Origin: Paenibacillus xylanilyticus
Lineage (GTDB): Bacteria; Bacillota; Bacilli; Paenibacillales; Paenibacillaceae
Direction: 5' to 3'
Length of the DNA: 64,000 nucleotides
Assembly (NCBI RefSeq): GCF_009664365.1
Contig: NZ_CP044310.1
Coordinates: forward strand, 2,243,001 to 2,307,000
Shown: in pieces, positions 9,992-17,909 of the stretch
How positions within the stretch are numbered: the first letter of the stretch is position 1
Layout of the letters: each line of letters starts with the position of its first letter
Made by a program: the position numbers and the translations under genes
Notes under the pieces: model-generated
What the model saw: only the letters and a program-made list of their open reading frames with translations
Told to the model about the DNA's origin: nothing
The model's database searches: none

Positions 9992-11749
9992 TTATAAAAG
10001 GGCATTTTGCGGAAGGGTGATCTGAACAGTCGTGCCCGCACCTAATCTGCTGTATACATGGACACCGTAATTCTCTCCGAACTTCAGCTTAATCCGCCGG
10101 TCCACGTTGGAAATACCATATCCCCGTCCTGGTTTGTCTTCAAGAAGAGATAGAAGGGTTTCACGCGACATGCCCATCCCGTCATCCATGACGGAGAGGA
10201 TGATCGAGTCATTTTCGAAGACCCCTTTGATATGAATGTTGAGCGGCCTTTCCTGATTCCAAACGGCATGAATAATCGCATTTTCAACAAATGGCTGGAG
10301 AGCAAGCTTAACCGTGGAGTAGGGTAAAATCGCCTGATCAATGGTATATATGAAGTTTAACTGCCCCTTGAATCGGATCAGCTGAATGGCATTATAGCTT
10401 TGCGTTAATTTTAACTCCTCGTTAATGGTCAGAACACTTTTTCCTTTGTTCAAGGAGATCCGATAAAACTTGGCGAGATGTAATACCATATCCTGAATTT
10501 GCGGATCCTGATGTTTAATCGCGAGAGAAGAGATCGAGCCCAGTGTGTTATACAGAAAATGAGGATTAATCTGGGCCTGCAAAAGATCGAGTTCTGCTTC
10601 CTTGCTCTGCAGTTCTTTTTGATATACCTCGGTGATGAGACTTCTCAACCGGATGGTCATCTGCTGGAATGCGAAGTGAAGCTGTCCAATCTCATCACTG
10701 CCCAATTGTTCCTCATGTGTTGGAGTGAAGTCTCCGCGCTCAATCCGGCGAATCATACGGATTAAGGTCCGGATTCGTTTGCTGAACAGTGAGGCCGTAA
10801 TATAAATGAGCAGCAGGGCTACACCAATAAAGGCAAGGGACACTTTGATAATCAGCTGCGACAGTGATTTGGCATCTTTGATAATACTTTCATATGGGAA
10901 AATGGAGACGGTCTTCCAGCCATTTTTGAGCGTGTTATAGACGGCGAGTGCCTTGAAGCCATGATAGGTTGTGTCGAATCTGCCGGAAAGAGAGTCATCA
11001 AAATGTGTATCAAGCAGTTCCGGCAGCCGGGTATTGATTAATTTTTTGTCCGCGGAAGATAAAATTACGCCTTGGTCATTCATGATAAAAATATCTTTGC
11101 CTCCCGCTTCCTTCTCCATTAACGAATAGATAACCGACTCGGAAATTTGGAATACCAGCATCCCGTACGGATATTGATTGCTATTATTATTCAGCAGCCT
11201 CGCAAGAGTAAACATGGCAGGTCCATCCGCCGTTTGCGGGGAGGAGAGGTGAATGATATTCCCATACGACTGCTGCAGCTTTTGGACTAGCTCAGTCTCC
11301 TGAACCTCGGGTGTAATAGGCTTGATATAGTAATTATCTTTGGGCAGAGACGGATTGTTCGAATAAATGAATGTGCTATCAAAATCAGGGTAGGCAGCCA
11401 TAATGGTATCGATGCGATTGCCAATGTAATTATAAACATCCAGATAGGAAGGATCATCCTGATACTCTGTCGTCAGGTAATTGGCAAGTCGATTATCGAG
11501 ATAAATGGAGGCCGAAATATGTTCATAGCTATCGAGTTTATTTTCCAGGTTTTTGGCAATCTGGGCGGTTGAATTCATCATGTTGATGTACAGCTGTTCC
11601 GTTAGCTTGGATTTGGTAAGTTCAAACGAGAAATAAACCAGCAGCATCATCGGGATAATGGTGACCAGTACAAAAACAAGAAAGAGTTTGGATCTGAAGC
11701 TTAAATCAACAAAAGGCATGTAAATGTATTTTCTGTAAAATGGACGCAT
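9992..11749 (-). CDS. YesM-type sensor histidine kinase
   Basis: Membrane histidine kinase of 585 residues that autophosphorylates and passes phosphate to a YesN-type regulator. Two transmembrane segments (about 22-42 and 299-320) flank an extracellular Cache-like sensor. These are followed by a HAMP linker, the His_kinase motif QINPHFLYNTL (phosphorylated His about 397) and a HATPase_c domain with QPFVENAIIHAV, DDGMGMS and GRGYGISNV. The start is set at the ATG at 11749 because GAGAGGG lies 8 nt upstream; a TTG six codons earlier has no good site. It is transcribed away from the importer at 11973, and a cre-like sequence sits just before its start. There is no regulator gene beside it; the likely partner is at 4337. 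Confidence 0.88.
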   Translation of the reverse strand: MRPFYRKYIYMPFVDLSFRSKLFLVFVLVTIIPMMLLVYFSFELTKSKLTEQLYINMMNSTAQIAKNLENKLDSYEHISASIYLDNRLANYLTTEYQDDPSYLDVYNYIGNRIDTIMAAYPDFDSTFIYSNNPSLPKDNYYIKPITPEVQETELVQKLQQSYGNIIHLSSPQTADGPAMFTLARLLNNNSNQYPYGMLVFQISESVIYSLMEKEAGGKDIFIMNDQGVILSSADKKLINTRLPELLDTHFDDSLSGRFDTTYHGFKALAVYNTLKNGWKTVSIFPYESIIKDAKSLSQLIIKVSLAFIGVALLLIYITASLFSKRIRTLIRMIRRIERGDFTPTHEEQLGSDEIGQLHFAFQQMTIRLRSLITEVYQKELQSKEAELDLLQAQINPHFLYNTLGSISSLAIKHQDPQIQDMVLHLAKFYRISLNKGKSVLTINEELKLTQSYNAIQLIRFKGQLNFIYTIDQAILPYSTVKLALQPFVENAIIHAVWNQERPLNIHIKGVFENDSIILSVMDDGMGMSRETLLSLLEDKPGRGYGISNVDRRIKLKFGENYGVHVYSRLGAGTTVQITLPQNALL

Positions 11750-11768
11750 ACTGCAGCCCTCTCTCAAT

Positions 11769-11782
11769 TGAAAGTGTTTACA
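11769..11782 (-). promoter_or_regulatory. Cre-like sequence upstream of kinase gene
   Basis: On the minus strand TGTAAACACTTTCA matches the CcpA consensus TGNAARCGNWWWCA at 13 of 14 positions, but the mismatch is in the central CG. It lies 20-33 nt before the kinase start, where it could act as a roadblock or operator. Confidence 0.35.
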
Positions 11783-11881
11783 TAGAGTTCATCATAGCAG
11801 ACCAAATATCGAATTCCAATAACGGTTTTCACCGAAAACATCTTTAAAAAGCGGCATTTATCGGAGAATTGAAGTATGGAA

Positions 11882-11895
11882 AGCAAGCGCTATCA
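11882..11895 (+). promoter_or_regulatory. Cre-like site upstream of importer
   Basis: AGCAAGCGCTATCA matches TGNAARCGNWWWCA at 13 of 14 positions. It lies in the 223-nt divergent region between the kinase and permease genes, near the place expected for a -35 element of the importer promoter. The core AAGCGCTATCAAAA is repeated at 11984, inside the start of the permease gene. Confidence 0.5.
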
Positions 11896-11972
11896 AAATT
11901 AAGATAAAAAGGTAATCAGCTGAATCTGAATCAGGCCAATCATGATGGTATAAAGAAAGGGGAGGGCATCTG

Positions 11973-12929
11973 ATGCATAAGGTAAGCGCTATCAAAACAG
12001 TCAGGAGCAATAATCTGATCAGCAGACTAAAAGAACAAAAATGGTTATTCGTGCTTATGCTGCCTGCCTTCATTGCAACCTTGCTGTTTTCCTATGGTCC
12101 CATGTTCGGACTGTATATGGCATTTACGAATTATCAGCCGGGTGGGGAGTCTTTTTTTAGGCAGTTTTTTCATGCGGAGTTTGTAGGCTTTCGGTGGTTT
12201 GAATATTTCTTCACCACAGGTGATTTCTATCGGGTTATGCGCAATACACTCGCAACGAGCCTGCTCACACTGTTGTTCGGGTTTCCTGCGCCAATCATCC
12301 TTGCGCTTGTCCTGAATGAAGCCAGGCAGGGATTTTTCAAGCGTTTTGTACAGACGGTATCCTATTTGCCCCACTTCATCTCGTGGGTTATTGCGGCCAA
12401 TATTGTCATTACGCTCCTGGCTTCAGACGGGATGCTCAATAATATTCTGGTGCTGCTGGGTATTGTGGATGATCCGATCGCGTTCCTGCAAAATGGACCC
12501 TTGTTTTGGTGGATTATCGCCTTGTCCAACATGTGGAAAGAGATGGGGTTCAGCGCCATTATGTATCTTGCAGCCATTTCCTCCATTAACCCTGAACTTT
12601 ATGAAGCTGCCAGGGTAGATGGGGCAAGCAGATTTAAGCAAATGTGGCATATTACTCTGCCGGCTTTGCGTCCAACCATTGTCATACTGGCTATTCTTGC
12701 AGTCGGCGGAATTCTGAATGCAGGCTTTGAACAGCAGTATCTCCTGCAAAACAATACGGTACTTGAGTATTCGGAAGTCATCGATATTTATGCCTACAAA
12801 TATGGCTTGCAGAACAGCATGTTTTCATACGGAGCTGCTGTTGGAATGTTCAAATCTGTCGTTGCTTTCATACTCGTTGTTATTGTGAACCGGATCTCAA
12901 GAAAGGTGAATGATCAGGCGTTGTTCTAA
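11973..12929 (+). CDS. LplB-like sugar ABC importer permease
   Basis: Integral membrane permease, 318 residues, of the CUT1 oligosaccharide importer class. About six transmembrane segments are visible, beginning LFVLMLPAFIATLLFSYGP. The cytoplasmic EAA loop (YEAARVDGASRFKQMWHITLP, roughly 211-231) docks the ATPase. AAAGGGGAGGG precedes the ATG. It is the first gene of an importer with the permease at 12951 and the lipoprotein at 13980. No ATPase gene is present, so a shared MsmX-type ATPase is expected. The location next to the GH95 and GH-D enzymes suggests uptake of the oligosaccharides they act on, but the substrate is not shown by sequence. Confidence 0.9.
   Translation: MHKVSAIKTVRSNNLISRLKEQKWLFVLMLPAFIATLLFSYGPMFGLYMAFTNYQPGGESFFRQFFHAEFVGFRWFEYFFTTGDFYRVMRNTLATSLLTLLFGFPAPIILALVLNEARQGFFKRFVQTVSYLPHFISWVIAANIVITLLASDGMLNNILVLLGIVDDPIAFLQNGPLFWWIIALSNMWKEMGFSAIMYLAAISSINPELYEAARVDGASRFKQMWHITLPALRPTIVILAILAVGGILNAGFEQQYLLQNNTVLEYSEVIDIYAYKYGLQNSMFSYGAAVGMFKSVVAFILVVIVNRISRKVNDQALF
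11981..11994 (+). promoter_or_regulatory. Second cre-like site, inside permease start
   Basis: GGTAAGCGCTATCA matches the cre consensus at 13 of 14 positions and lies 8 nt inside the coding sequence. A CcpA roadblock inside the gene is a known arrangement. The chance that it is merely coding sequence is real, but the repeat of the upstream core supports a role. Confidence 0.4.
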
Positions 12930-12950
12930 ACAAGAAGGAAAGGAGTGCTC

Positions 12951-13844
12951 ATGATGTTATTAAACCGATTCGGTGATCGAATATTTAAGTTTTTTGTATA
13001 TCTCATTCTGGTCCTGGTTTTACTGGTTACATTTCTGCCTTTCTGGAATATACTTGTCCTTTCCTTGAATAGCGCGGAGGATACGGTTCGGGGCGGTGTC
13101 TACTTGTGGCCACGCGTGCCAACCTTGGACAGCTACAGCCAGATTTTGAAAGACAGTGAGATTTTGAATGGGCTGTGGGTCACGGTTAAACGAACGCTGA
13201 TTGGTGCGCCGCTCTCAGTACTGGTCATCACGATGCTGGCATATCCGCTGAGTCGGCGGAATTTGGTGGGGCGTAAGGGCTGGAATTTGTACTTCATCTT
13301 CACGATGTATTTCAGCGGCGGATTGATTCCCTATTACATGGTTCTCAAAGCGCTGAACATGATTGATACGTTCTCTGTCTTCATTTTACCCAGTCTGATG
13401 AATGTGTTTTACATGATTATTGTTCGAACGTTCATGGAGCAGCTTCCTCATGAGATTGAGGAATCAGCCAAGGTGGACGGAGCTAATGATCTTACGATTT
13501 TTTTTCGAATTGTCATGCCGCTGACCACACCTGTGCTCGCAACAGTCGGATTATTTCAGGCTATTGGACACTGGAACTCATGGTTTGACTCTTATGCATT
13601 CACGTACAGCTCAGACTTAAAGACCTTGCAAGCCGTACTTGTCAAAATCCTGAGTCAGTTTCAGACCGGTGGAATGGTCTCGCAAACGCAGATGCTGGCC
13701 AATTCAGCCAAGCGGAATGCTGTTTCGAGTGACACCATACGAATGGCTGCGACCATGGTTGCAACGTTGCCGATCATTCTGGTCTATCCGTTTTTGCAGA
13801 AGTATTTTGTCAAAGGCATGACGCTCGGTGCAGTAAAGAGTTAG
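12951..13844 (+). CDS. LplC-like sugar ABC importer permease
   Basis: Second CUT1-type permease, 297 residues, with about six transmembrane segments. The EAA loop is EESAKVDGANDLTIFFRIVMPL and the end is the family-typical KGMTLGAVKS. It forms the channel heterodimer with the product of 11973. The ATG at 12951 is preferred because AAAGGAG ends 6 nt upstream; a GTG two codons earlier overlaps that site. Only 21 nt separate it from the first permease, so the two are cotranscribed. A hairpin at 13864 lies before the lipoprotein gene. Confidence 0.9.
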   Translation: MMLLNRFGDRIFKFFVYLILVLVLLVTFLPFWNILVLSLNSAEDTVRGGVYLWPRVPTLDSYSQILKDSEILNGLWVTVKRTLIGAPLSVLVITMLAYPLSRRNLVGRKGWNLYFIFTMYFSGGLIPYYMVLKALNMIDTFSVFILPSLMNVFYMIIVRTFMEQLPHEIEESAKVDGANDLTIFFRIVMPLTTPVLATVGLFQAIGHWNSWFDSYAFTYSSDLKTLQAVLVKILSQFQTGGMVSQTQMLANSAKRNAVSSDTIRMAATMVATLPIILVYPFLQKYFVKGMTLGAVKS

Positions 13845-13863
13845 TTAATTGTTGCTGGTCTGG

Positions 13864-13888
13864 CTGCCAGAGGAAGGCTTCTCGGCAG
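13864..13888 (+). other. Hairpin between permease and lipoprotein genes
   Basis: CTGCC (13864-13868) pairs with GGCAG (13884-13888), with further partial pairing inside. There is no T run, so it is not a typical terminator. It may be an RNA processing or stabilising element that lets the lipoprotein message differ in level from the permease message. Confidence 0.3.
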
Positions 13889-13979
13889 GCACTCCTTCAC
13901 TCCTGAAAGGGGGTGGTACAGATTCGTCGGTTTACTCCATAATACACGCAAGTCACTTCATTCATTGGGAGGAATTAGG

Positions 13980-15596
13980 GTGTCAATGAAAAAGACAAAA
14001 AAATGGATGGTTATGGGTATTACTGCTGCATTAGTCGTGGGTTTGCTTGCGGGATGTTCTTCGAGCGAGGGGACAGGTAGCGCAGGTACAGATGAAAAAG
14101 GAGCTGAACAAGGCCCGATCACGCTGACCTGGTTTGATGGCAATACCAAAGGTGAGCCATTCACAGATGCGGTTGCCCAGCAAATCACCGAAAAAACCGG
14201 AATAGAGATCTCCATACAGCAGCCGACGGGAAACCCGACGGAGAAGCTGAGCTTGATGCTGGCGAGTGGAGATTACCCCGATGTTGTGGTCATGAGTCGG
14301 GGAGATGCCTCACTGGACAAATATATTTCTAGCGGAGCCTTCATTCCGCTTGATGAGTTAATCGAGAAATATGGAGCAGATTTAAAGGAAATGTACGGGG
14401 ACACGTTGACCAAGACACGTTATACGGACGGCAAAAACTATTATCTGGCAAACTGGTACGGACTCGACAGTGATCCCGTCTTCGGTATGCTGATGAGGCA
14501 AAGCCTGCTGGAAGAGCTTGCTCCTGAGAAAGCGGATGGATCCGAGCCGCTCACGACAGACGAGTTTGAAGCACTGCTTAAACAGTTTAAACAGAAATAC
14601 AGCACGATTGATGGTAAAGAGTCGGTTCCCATGACGATGAACGGAGAGAATATGGGGGCGAATCTGGGTACCTTCAAGGGCATGTGGGGGTTAAAAACCT
14701 ATTACGATAATAATGGTAGATTGCAGTATGATGTCAAAGATCCGAAGTATCGTGAAATGCTGTTATATATGAACCGTCTATATAGAGAAGGACTGATCGA
14801 GAAGGAATTCGCCATTAGCAAAACACAAACATGGATTCAGAAGCTCACAACAGGTGCGGTATTCTCCACACCAGGCGCATACTGGGATCCAGGCAACGGC
14901 AATGCCGCGTTGAAGAAGGATGGTGGAGAGAAAAATCAATTATTCGCATATAAAGTCGTAGCACCTGGTGTAGACCCGGCCCAAACGACCTTTGGACCGA
15001 GAAGTTCGCTCGGCTGGGATGCCATTGCCATAACCAAAAATAATAAACACCCGGAAGAAACGATGAAGCTGTTCAACTATTTGGCGAGTGATGAGGGACA
15101 GCACTTGCTCCTATGGGGTAAGGAAGGCGAGCAATACACCATGGTGGATGGCAAACGTCAACCTGATCCCGCATTCCTGCAGAGCTTCAAGGATAACTGG
15201 GATGAAACAGTGAAAACAAGCGGGGTTCGTAAATGGCTGTGGTTTATCAAAAATGGGTTGGATCCGAACGGCCAGCCGTACGATATGGCCGTCAAATATC
15301 AGCGCAGCGAAGTGGATGAACTGGCCATCAAGAGCCTGGGCGATTCGGTATGGGATACCGCTGAATATGATAACCTCAATCCGGATGGGGGAACACCGGA
15401 AGCTCTGACAGCACAAAAGGTCAAGGATATTATGGACCAAAGCATTACTAGAGCGATTATTGCACCGACTGAAGCAGAGGCCAATGTCATATTTGACAAA
15501 ATGCTAGAGGATATGAAAAAGGCAGGGGATGAGAAAGTGGAGGATATTATCAACCAGAAGTACGCCCAGCGCATGGAGGTATGGGGAACCAAGTAA
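13980..15596 (+). CDS. LplA-like solute-binding lipoprotein of sugar importer
   Basis: Extracellular substrate-binding lipoprotein, 538 residues, of the large LplA-type CUT1 receptors. The signal peptide has a KKTKK start, a hydrophobic core and the lipobox LLAGC with lipidated C26, followed by a Ser/Gly spacer and the bilobed binding domain (for example ASGDYPDVVVMSRGDASL). GGGAGG ends 6 nt before the GTG at 13980; the ATG two codons later is an alternative start. It follows the two permeases by 135 nt. It should deliver oligosaccharide to the 11973/12951 channel. Confidence 0.9.
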   Translation: MSMKKTKKWMVMGITAALVVGLLAGCSSSEGTGSAGTDEKGAEQGPITLTWFDGNTKGEPFTDAVAQQITEKTGIEISIQQPTGNPTEKLSLMLASGDYPDVVVMSRGDASLDKYISSGAFIPLDELIEKYGADLKEMYGDTLTKTRYTDGKNYYLANWYGLDSDPVFGMLMRQSLLEELAPEKADGSEPLTTDEFEALLKQFKQKYSTIDGKESVPMTMNGENMGANLGTFKGMWGLKTYYDNNGRLQYDVKDPKYREMLLYMNRLYREGLIEKEFAISKTQTWIQKLTTGAVFSTPGAYWDPGNGNAALKKDGGEKNQLFAYKVVAPGVDPAQTTFGPRSSLGWDAIAITKNNKHPEETMKLFNYLASDEGQHLLLWGKEGEQYTMVDGKRQPDPAFLQSFKDNWDETVKTSGVRKWLWFIKNGLDPNGQPYDMAVKYQRSEVDELAIKSLGDSVWDTAEYDNLNPDGGTPEALTAQKVKDIMDQSITRAIIAPTEAEANVIFDKMLEDMKKAGDEKVEDIINQKYAQRMEVWGTK

Positions 15597-15625
15597 GCTG
15601 GACGGAATGGATTATATTGTGGATG

Positions 15626-15650
15626 GCTCTCCTTAAGGAGGGCTTTTTCT
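15626..15650 (+). terminator. Intrinsic terminator of importer operon
   Basis: GCTCTCC / GGAGGGC (one G-T pair) with a TTAA loop at 15626-15643, followed by TTTTTCT. Confidence 0.8.
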
Positions 15651-15737
15651 TATGCAGGGAACAGGCTTTTTTTGTCTAACATATTCCTTCTTCATTGTTC
15701 AAATAATGAGGGGAACGAACAAAGGAGGGAACGATGG

Positions 15738-16625
15738 ATGAAAAAGGCTGAACGAAAAGTACGGTCCAGTACATGGACGATTCGAACTGCATGGTTGATG
15801 GTAGGTATGCTGTTTATTACTTATGGAGTGAACTCGATTACCTGTCGTGCTGAATCACTGACTACAAAACCTGCTGAGGCAGCGGTAATGACTCCATCCC
15901 AATCACAGCCGAAACGAATGGCGATCATTATTGATGATGCGGGCAATGATATGAAAGGCACGGCAGAAATTTTGGACATGCCAGTCAAGCTGACGCTTGC
16001 CGTCATGCCGTTTTTGTCCACCACCAAAAAAGACGCTATCGCTGCACATGAAAAAGGGATGGATGTAATCGTACACATGCCAATGGAACCCAAATCTGGA
16101 AGACCTGAATGGCTCGGTCCTGGTGCGATCACATCCAATCTAACGGACGCTGAGGTCCGCGAACGAGTGGAGAAAGCGATTGATGATGTTCCCTACGCCA
16201 TCGGTATGAACAATCATATGGGCTCTAAAGTTACTTCAGACAAACGAATCATGTCTATTGTGCTTGATGTTTGCCGGGAACGAGGTCTGTTTTTTGTAGA
16301 CAGTCGTACCAATTTTCGTTCGGTTGTGGGTGAACTCGCCGTTTCCAAAAACATGCCTCCGGTTGGTAACGATATTTTTCTGGACGACCAGAATTCGAAG
16401 CCGCATATTCGCCATCAGATGGAATTGGCAGCCAAGCGAGCTGTCGAAAAGAATATGTGCGTTGTCATTGGGCATGTGGGTCAGACGGGACTAAATACAT
16501 CCAGTGTCGTTCGTGAATCCGTTACCCGGCTGAAGGGTGAGATTGAGTTTGTTGGCATCGGTGATCTGGTCCGTGAAGTATGGCATTGGCATGCTGCTCC
16601 TACACTACCGACAAATAATAAATAA
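15738..16625 (+). CDS. Divergent polysaccharide deacetylase family protein
   Basis: Member of the divergent polysaccharide deacetylase family (PF04748/DUF610, YibQ-like), 295 residues. An N-terminal membrane segment or signal peptide (about 14-33) is followed by the core starting RMAIIIDDAGND, with HMPMEP, MNNHMGS and FFVDSRT blocks typical of the family; these carry the Asp and His residues of the NodB-like fold. It probably acts outside the cell on wall glycans. AAAGGAGGG is 8 nt before the ATG; upstream in-frame codons lack a site. Its 3' end overlaps the convergent amidase gene by 26 bp. Confidence 0.85.
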   Translation: MKKAERKVRSSTWTIRTAWLMVGMLFITYGVNSITCRAESLTTKPAEAAVMTPSQSQPKRMAIIIDDAGNDMKGTAEILDMPVKLTLAVMPFLSTTKKDAIAAHEKGMDVIVHMPMEPKSGRPEWLGPGAITSNLTDAEVRERVEKAIDDVPYAIGMNNHMGSKVTSDKRIMSIVLDVCRERGLFFVDSRTNFRSVVGELAVSKNMPPVGNDIFLDDQNSKPHIRHQMELAAKRAVEKNMCVVIGHVGQTGLNTSSVVRESVTRLKGEIEFVGIGDLVREVWHWHAAPTLPTNNK

Positions 16626-17361
16626 TGCCGTCGACAATCGACTGGGCAATGCGTTTCTGCTCTGCCGGATCATTCAACATAGCCCGGTCTTCTGCATTGC
16701 TCAAAAACCCGGTTTCAACGATAACGGCCGGATGTTTGATCTGATTCAGCAGGTAGAAAGGCTTGCCCCACACAACCTCGCGCCGAGTGCCAAACAGAAG
16801 ATTAAGCTCGGTCTGGATGGAGTCTGCCAGAAGGAAACTTCGGCCTTCATTTTGGTAAAGGACAACCGGTCCCCTTGTAGAGGATTTGGGACTCCAGTTC
16901 CCATGGATGCTGACCACGATATCCGTGCTTACTTCTTCACTGAGACTCTTGCGCTGTGCCAGATCCCTGCGATGCCGGGATCTGCTGTTCAGCCAGCGGT
17001 TTTCGTCACTAAGGGCATAGTCTCCCAGCCGGTTGATGATGACAGCATAACCTTTGCTGCGAAGCAGGAGGTACACCTTTTGGCTGATCGCCAGATTGAT
17101 GTCTTTTTCAAGGACTCCTTCATCTGACGTACCTCCATCAATACCGCCGTGTCCCACATCCAGCAGGATGACTGGAGCCGCAAAGGCATGGTGCGTGGAA
17201 CGATAACTGTCACCATCCGTTACAGGCAGCAGGGAAGGACTCGCTGATTTTTGATTGGGGTAGAATGACTCAAAAACCGCAGAGGCTGCTTGCGCAGGTG
17301 ACATTAATACAGTATTGAACCCGATCAGCCATGCCACTAACGCAGCTAACAGCTTAACCAT
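16600..17361 (-). CDS. N-acetylmuramoyl-L-alanine amidase (Amidase_3, CwlD-like)
   Basis: Zinc amidase that cleaves the amide bond between muramic acid and the stem peptide, 253 residues. It has a signal peptide or membrane anchor (about 1-26), then the Amidase_3 domain from about 62: DVGHGG (H71), GVLEKD (E85) and VSIHGN (H153) are the zinc ligands, and E216 in VIVETGFLSN is the catalytic Glu. Size and organisation resemble CwlD, which prepares muramic delta-lactam in spore cortex. The PdaA-like deacetylase partner in that pathway could be the gene at 43689, but this is inference. AAGGAG lies about 12 nt before the ATG. Confidence 0.85.
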   Translation of the reverse strand: MVKLLAALVAWLIGFNTVLMSPAQAASAVFESFYPNQKSASPSLLPVTDGDSYRSTHHAFAAPVILLDVGHGGIDGGTSDEGVLEKDINLAISQKVYLLLRSKGYAVIINRLGDYALSDENRWLNSRSRHRRDLAQRKSLSEEVSTDIVVSIHGNWSPKSSTRGPVVLYQNEGRSFLLADSIQTELNLLFGTRREVVWGKPFYLLNQIKHPAVIVETGFLSNAEDRAMLNDPAEQKRIAQSIVDGIIYYLSVV

Positions 17362-17583
17362 GGAGTATGCACGCTCCTTTTCGTTATAGGCATCTCATGC
17401 AATATCGTATAAGGATGGATACCTTTGGCATTAGACTGTGCATTATTGGTTATTTCATACTCTCGGCAGCAAAAAAAATGTTTATGCATGGACTGTTCTG
17501 CACACAATAGATATATCGTAAGCTTGCGAATTACAATTGAGCAGTTTGCACAATGGCTCAGGTAAAGAAGGAGGCAGAGATGG

Positions 17584-17808
17584 ATGGCCAAAAGTGATGA
17601 GCTGGTGAAGTATATTACACAGCGGGTTGTTCATTTTATGGATACACCGAAGGAAGAGCGGAAAGGTCGATCCAAGGTAAAAGAGCCTTGGGCGATGAAA
17701 TGGTTTGGCATGCTCCCCTTTGCCGTATCACTGTGGGTAGGGAAAAAGGAAAAAGCACTGGATCCACGCGGGGAAATGCAGAAACGAAGCTCTTCTGGAA
17801 AGGGATAA
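17584..17808 (+). CDS. yqzE: YqzE family small protein
   Basis: Small basic protein of 74 residues. The opening DELVKYITQRVVHFMDTPKEERK and the following EPWAMKWFGMLPFAVSLWVGKK resemble Bacillus YqzE, a short protein of unknown function encoded near the competence comG genes there. A single hydrophobic stretch (about 40-53) may touch the membrane. GAAGGAGG precedes it; an ATG 4 nt upstream is out of frame and stops after five codons. No comG genes are seen here. Confidence 0.75.
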   Translation: MAKSDELVKYITQRVVHFMDTPKEERKGRSKVKEPWAMKWFGMLPFAVSLWVGKKEKALDPRGEMQKRSSSGKG

Positions 17809-17832
17809 ACGCCTTGTAGCGACAACAATAAA

Positions 17833-17880
17833 AAGACGCGTTCCTGATTATGAAATCAGAGGAAGGCGTCTTATTTGTGT
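17833..17880. terminator. Bidirectional intrinsic terminator
   Basis: AAGACGC...TTCCTGATT pairs with AATCAG..GAA..GCGTCTT (17833-17872). T-rich DNA follows on the + side, and on the minus side TTTTTATTG follows the stem, so it can serve both yqzE and the convergent gene at 17910. Confidence 0.75.
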
Positions 17881-17909
17881 TTATTTGAGACTATACAAAA
17901 CTCACGGCC

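Noticed and set aside
16537..17127. 196-codon frame on the + strand opposite the amidase gene
   Set aside because: It is a shadow of the amidase gene, which has clear zinc-ligand motifs on the other strand.
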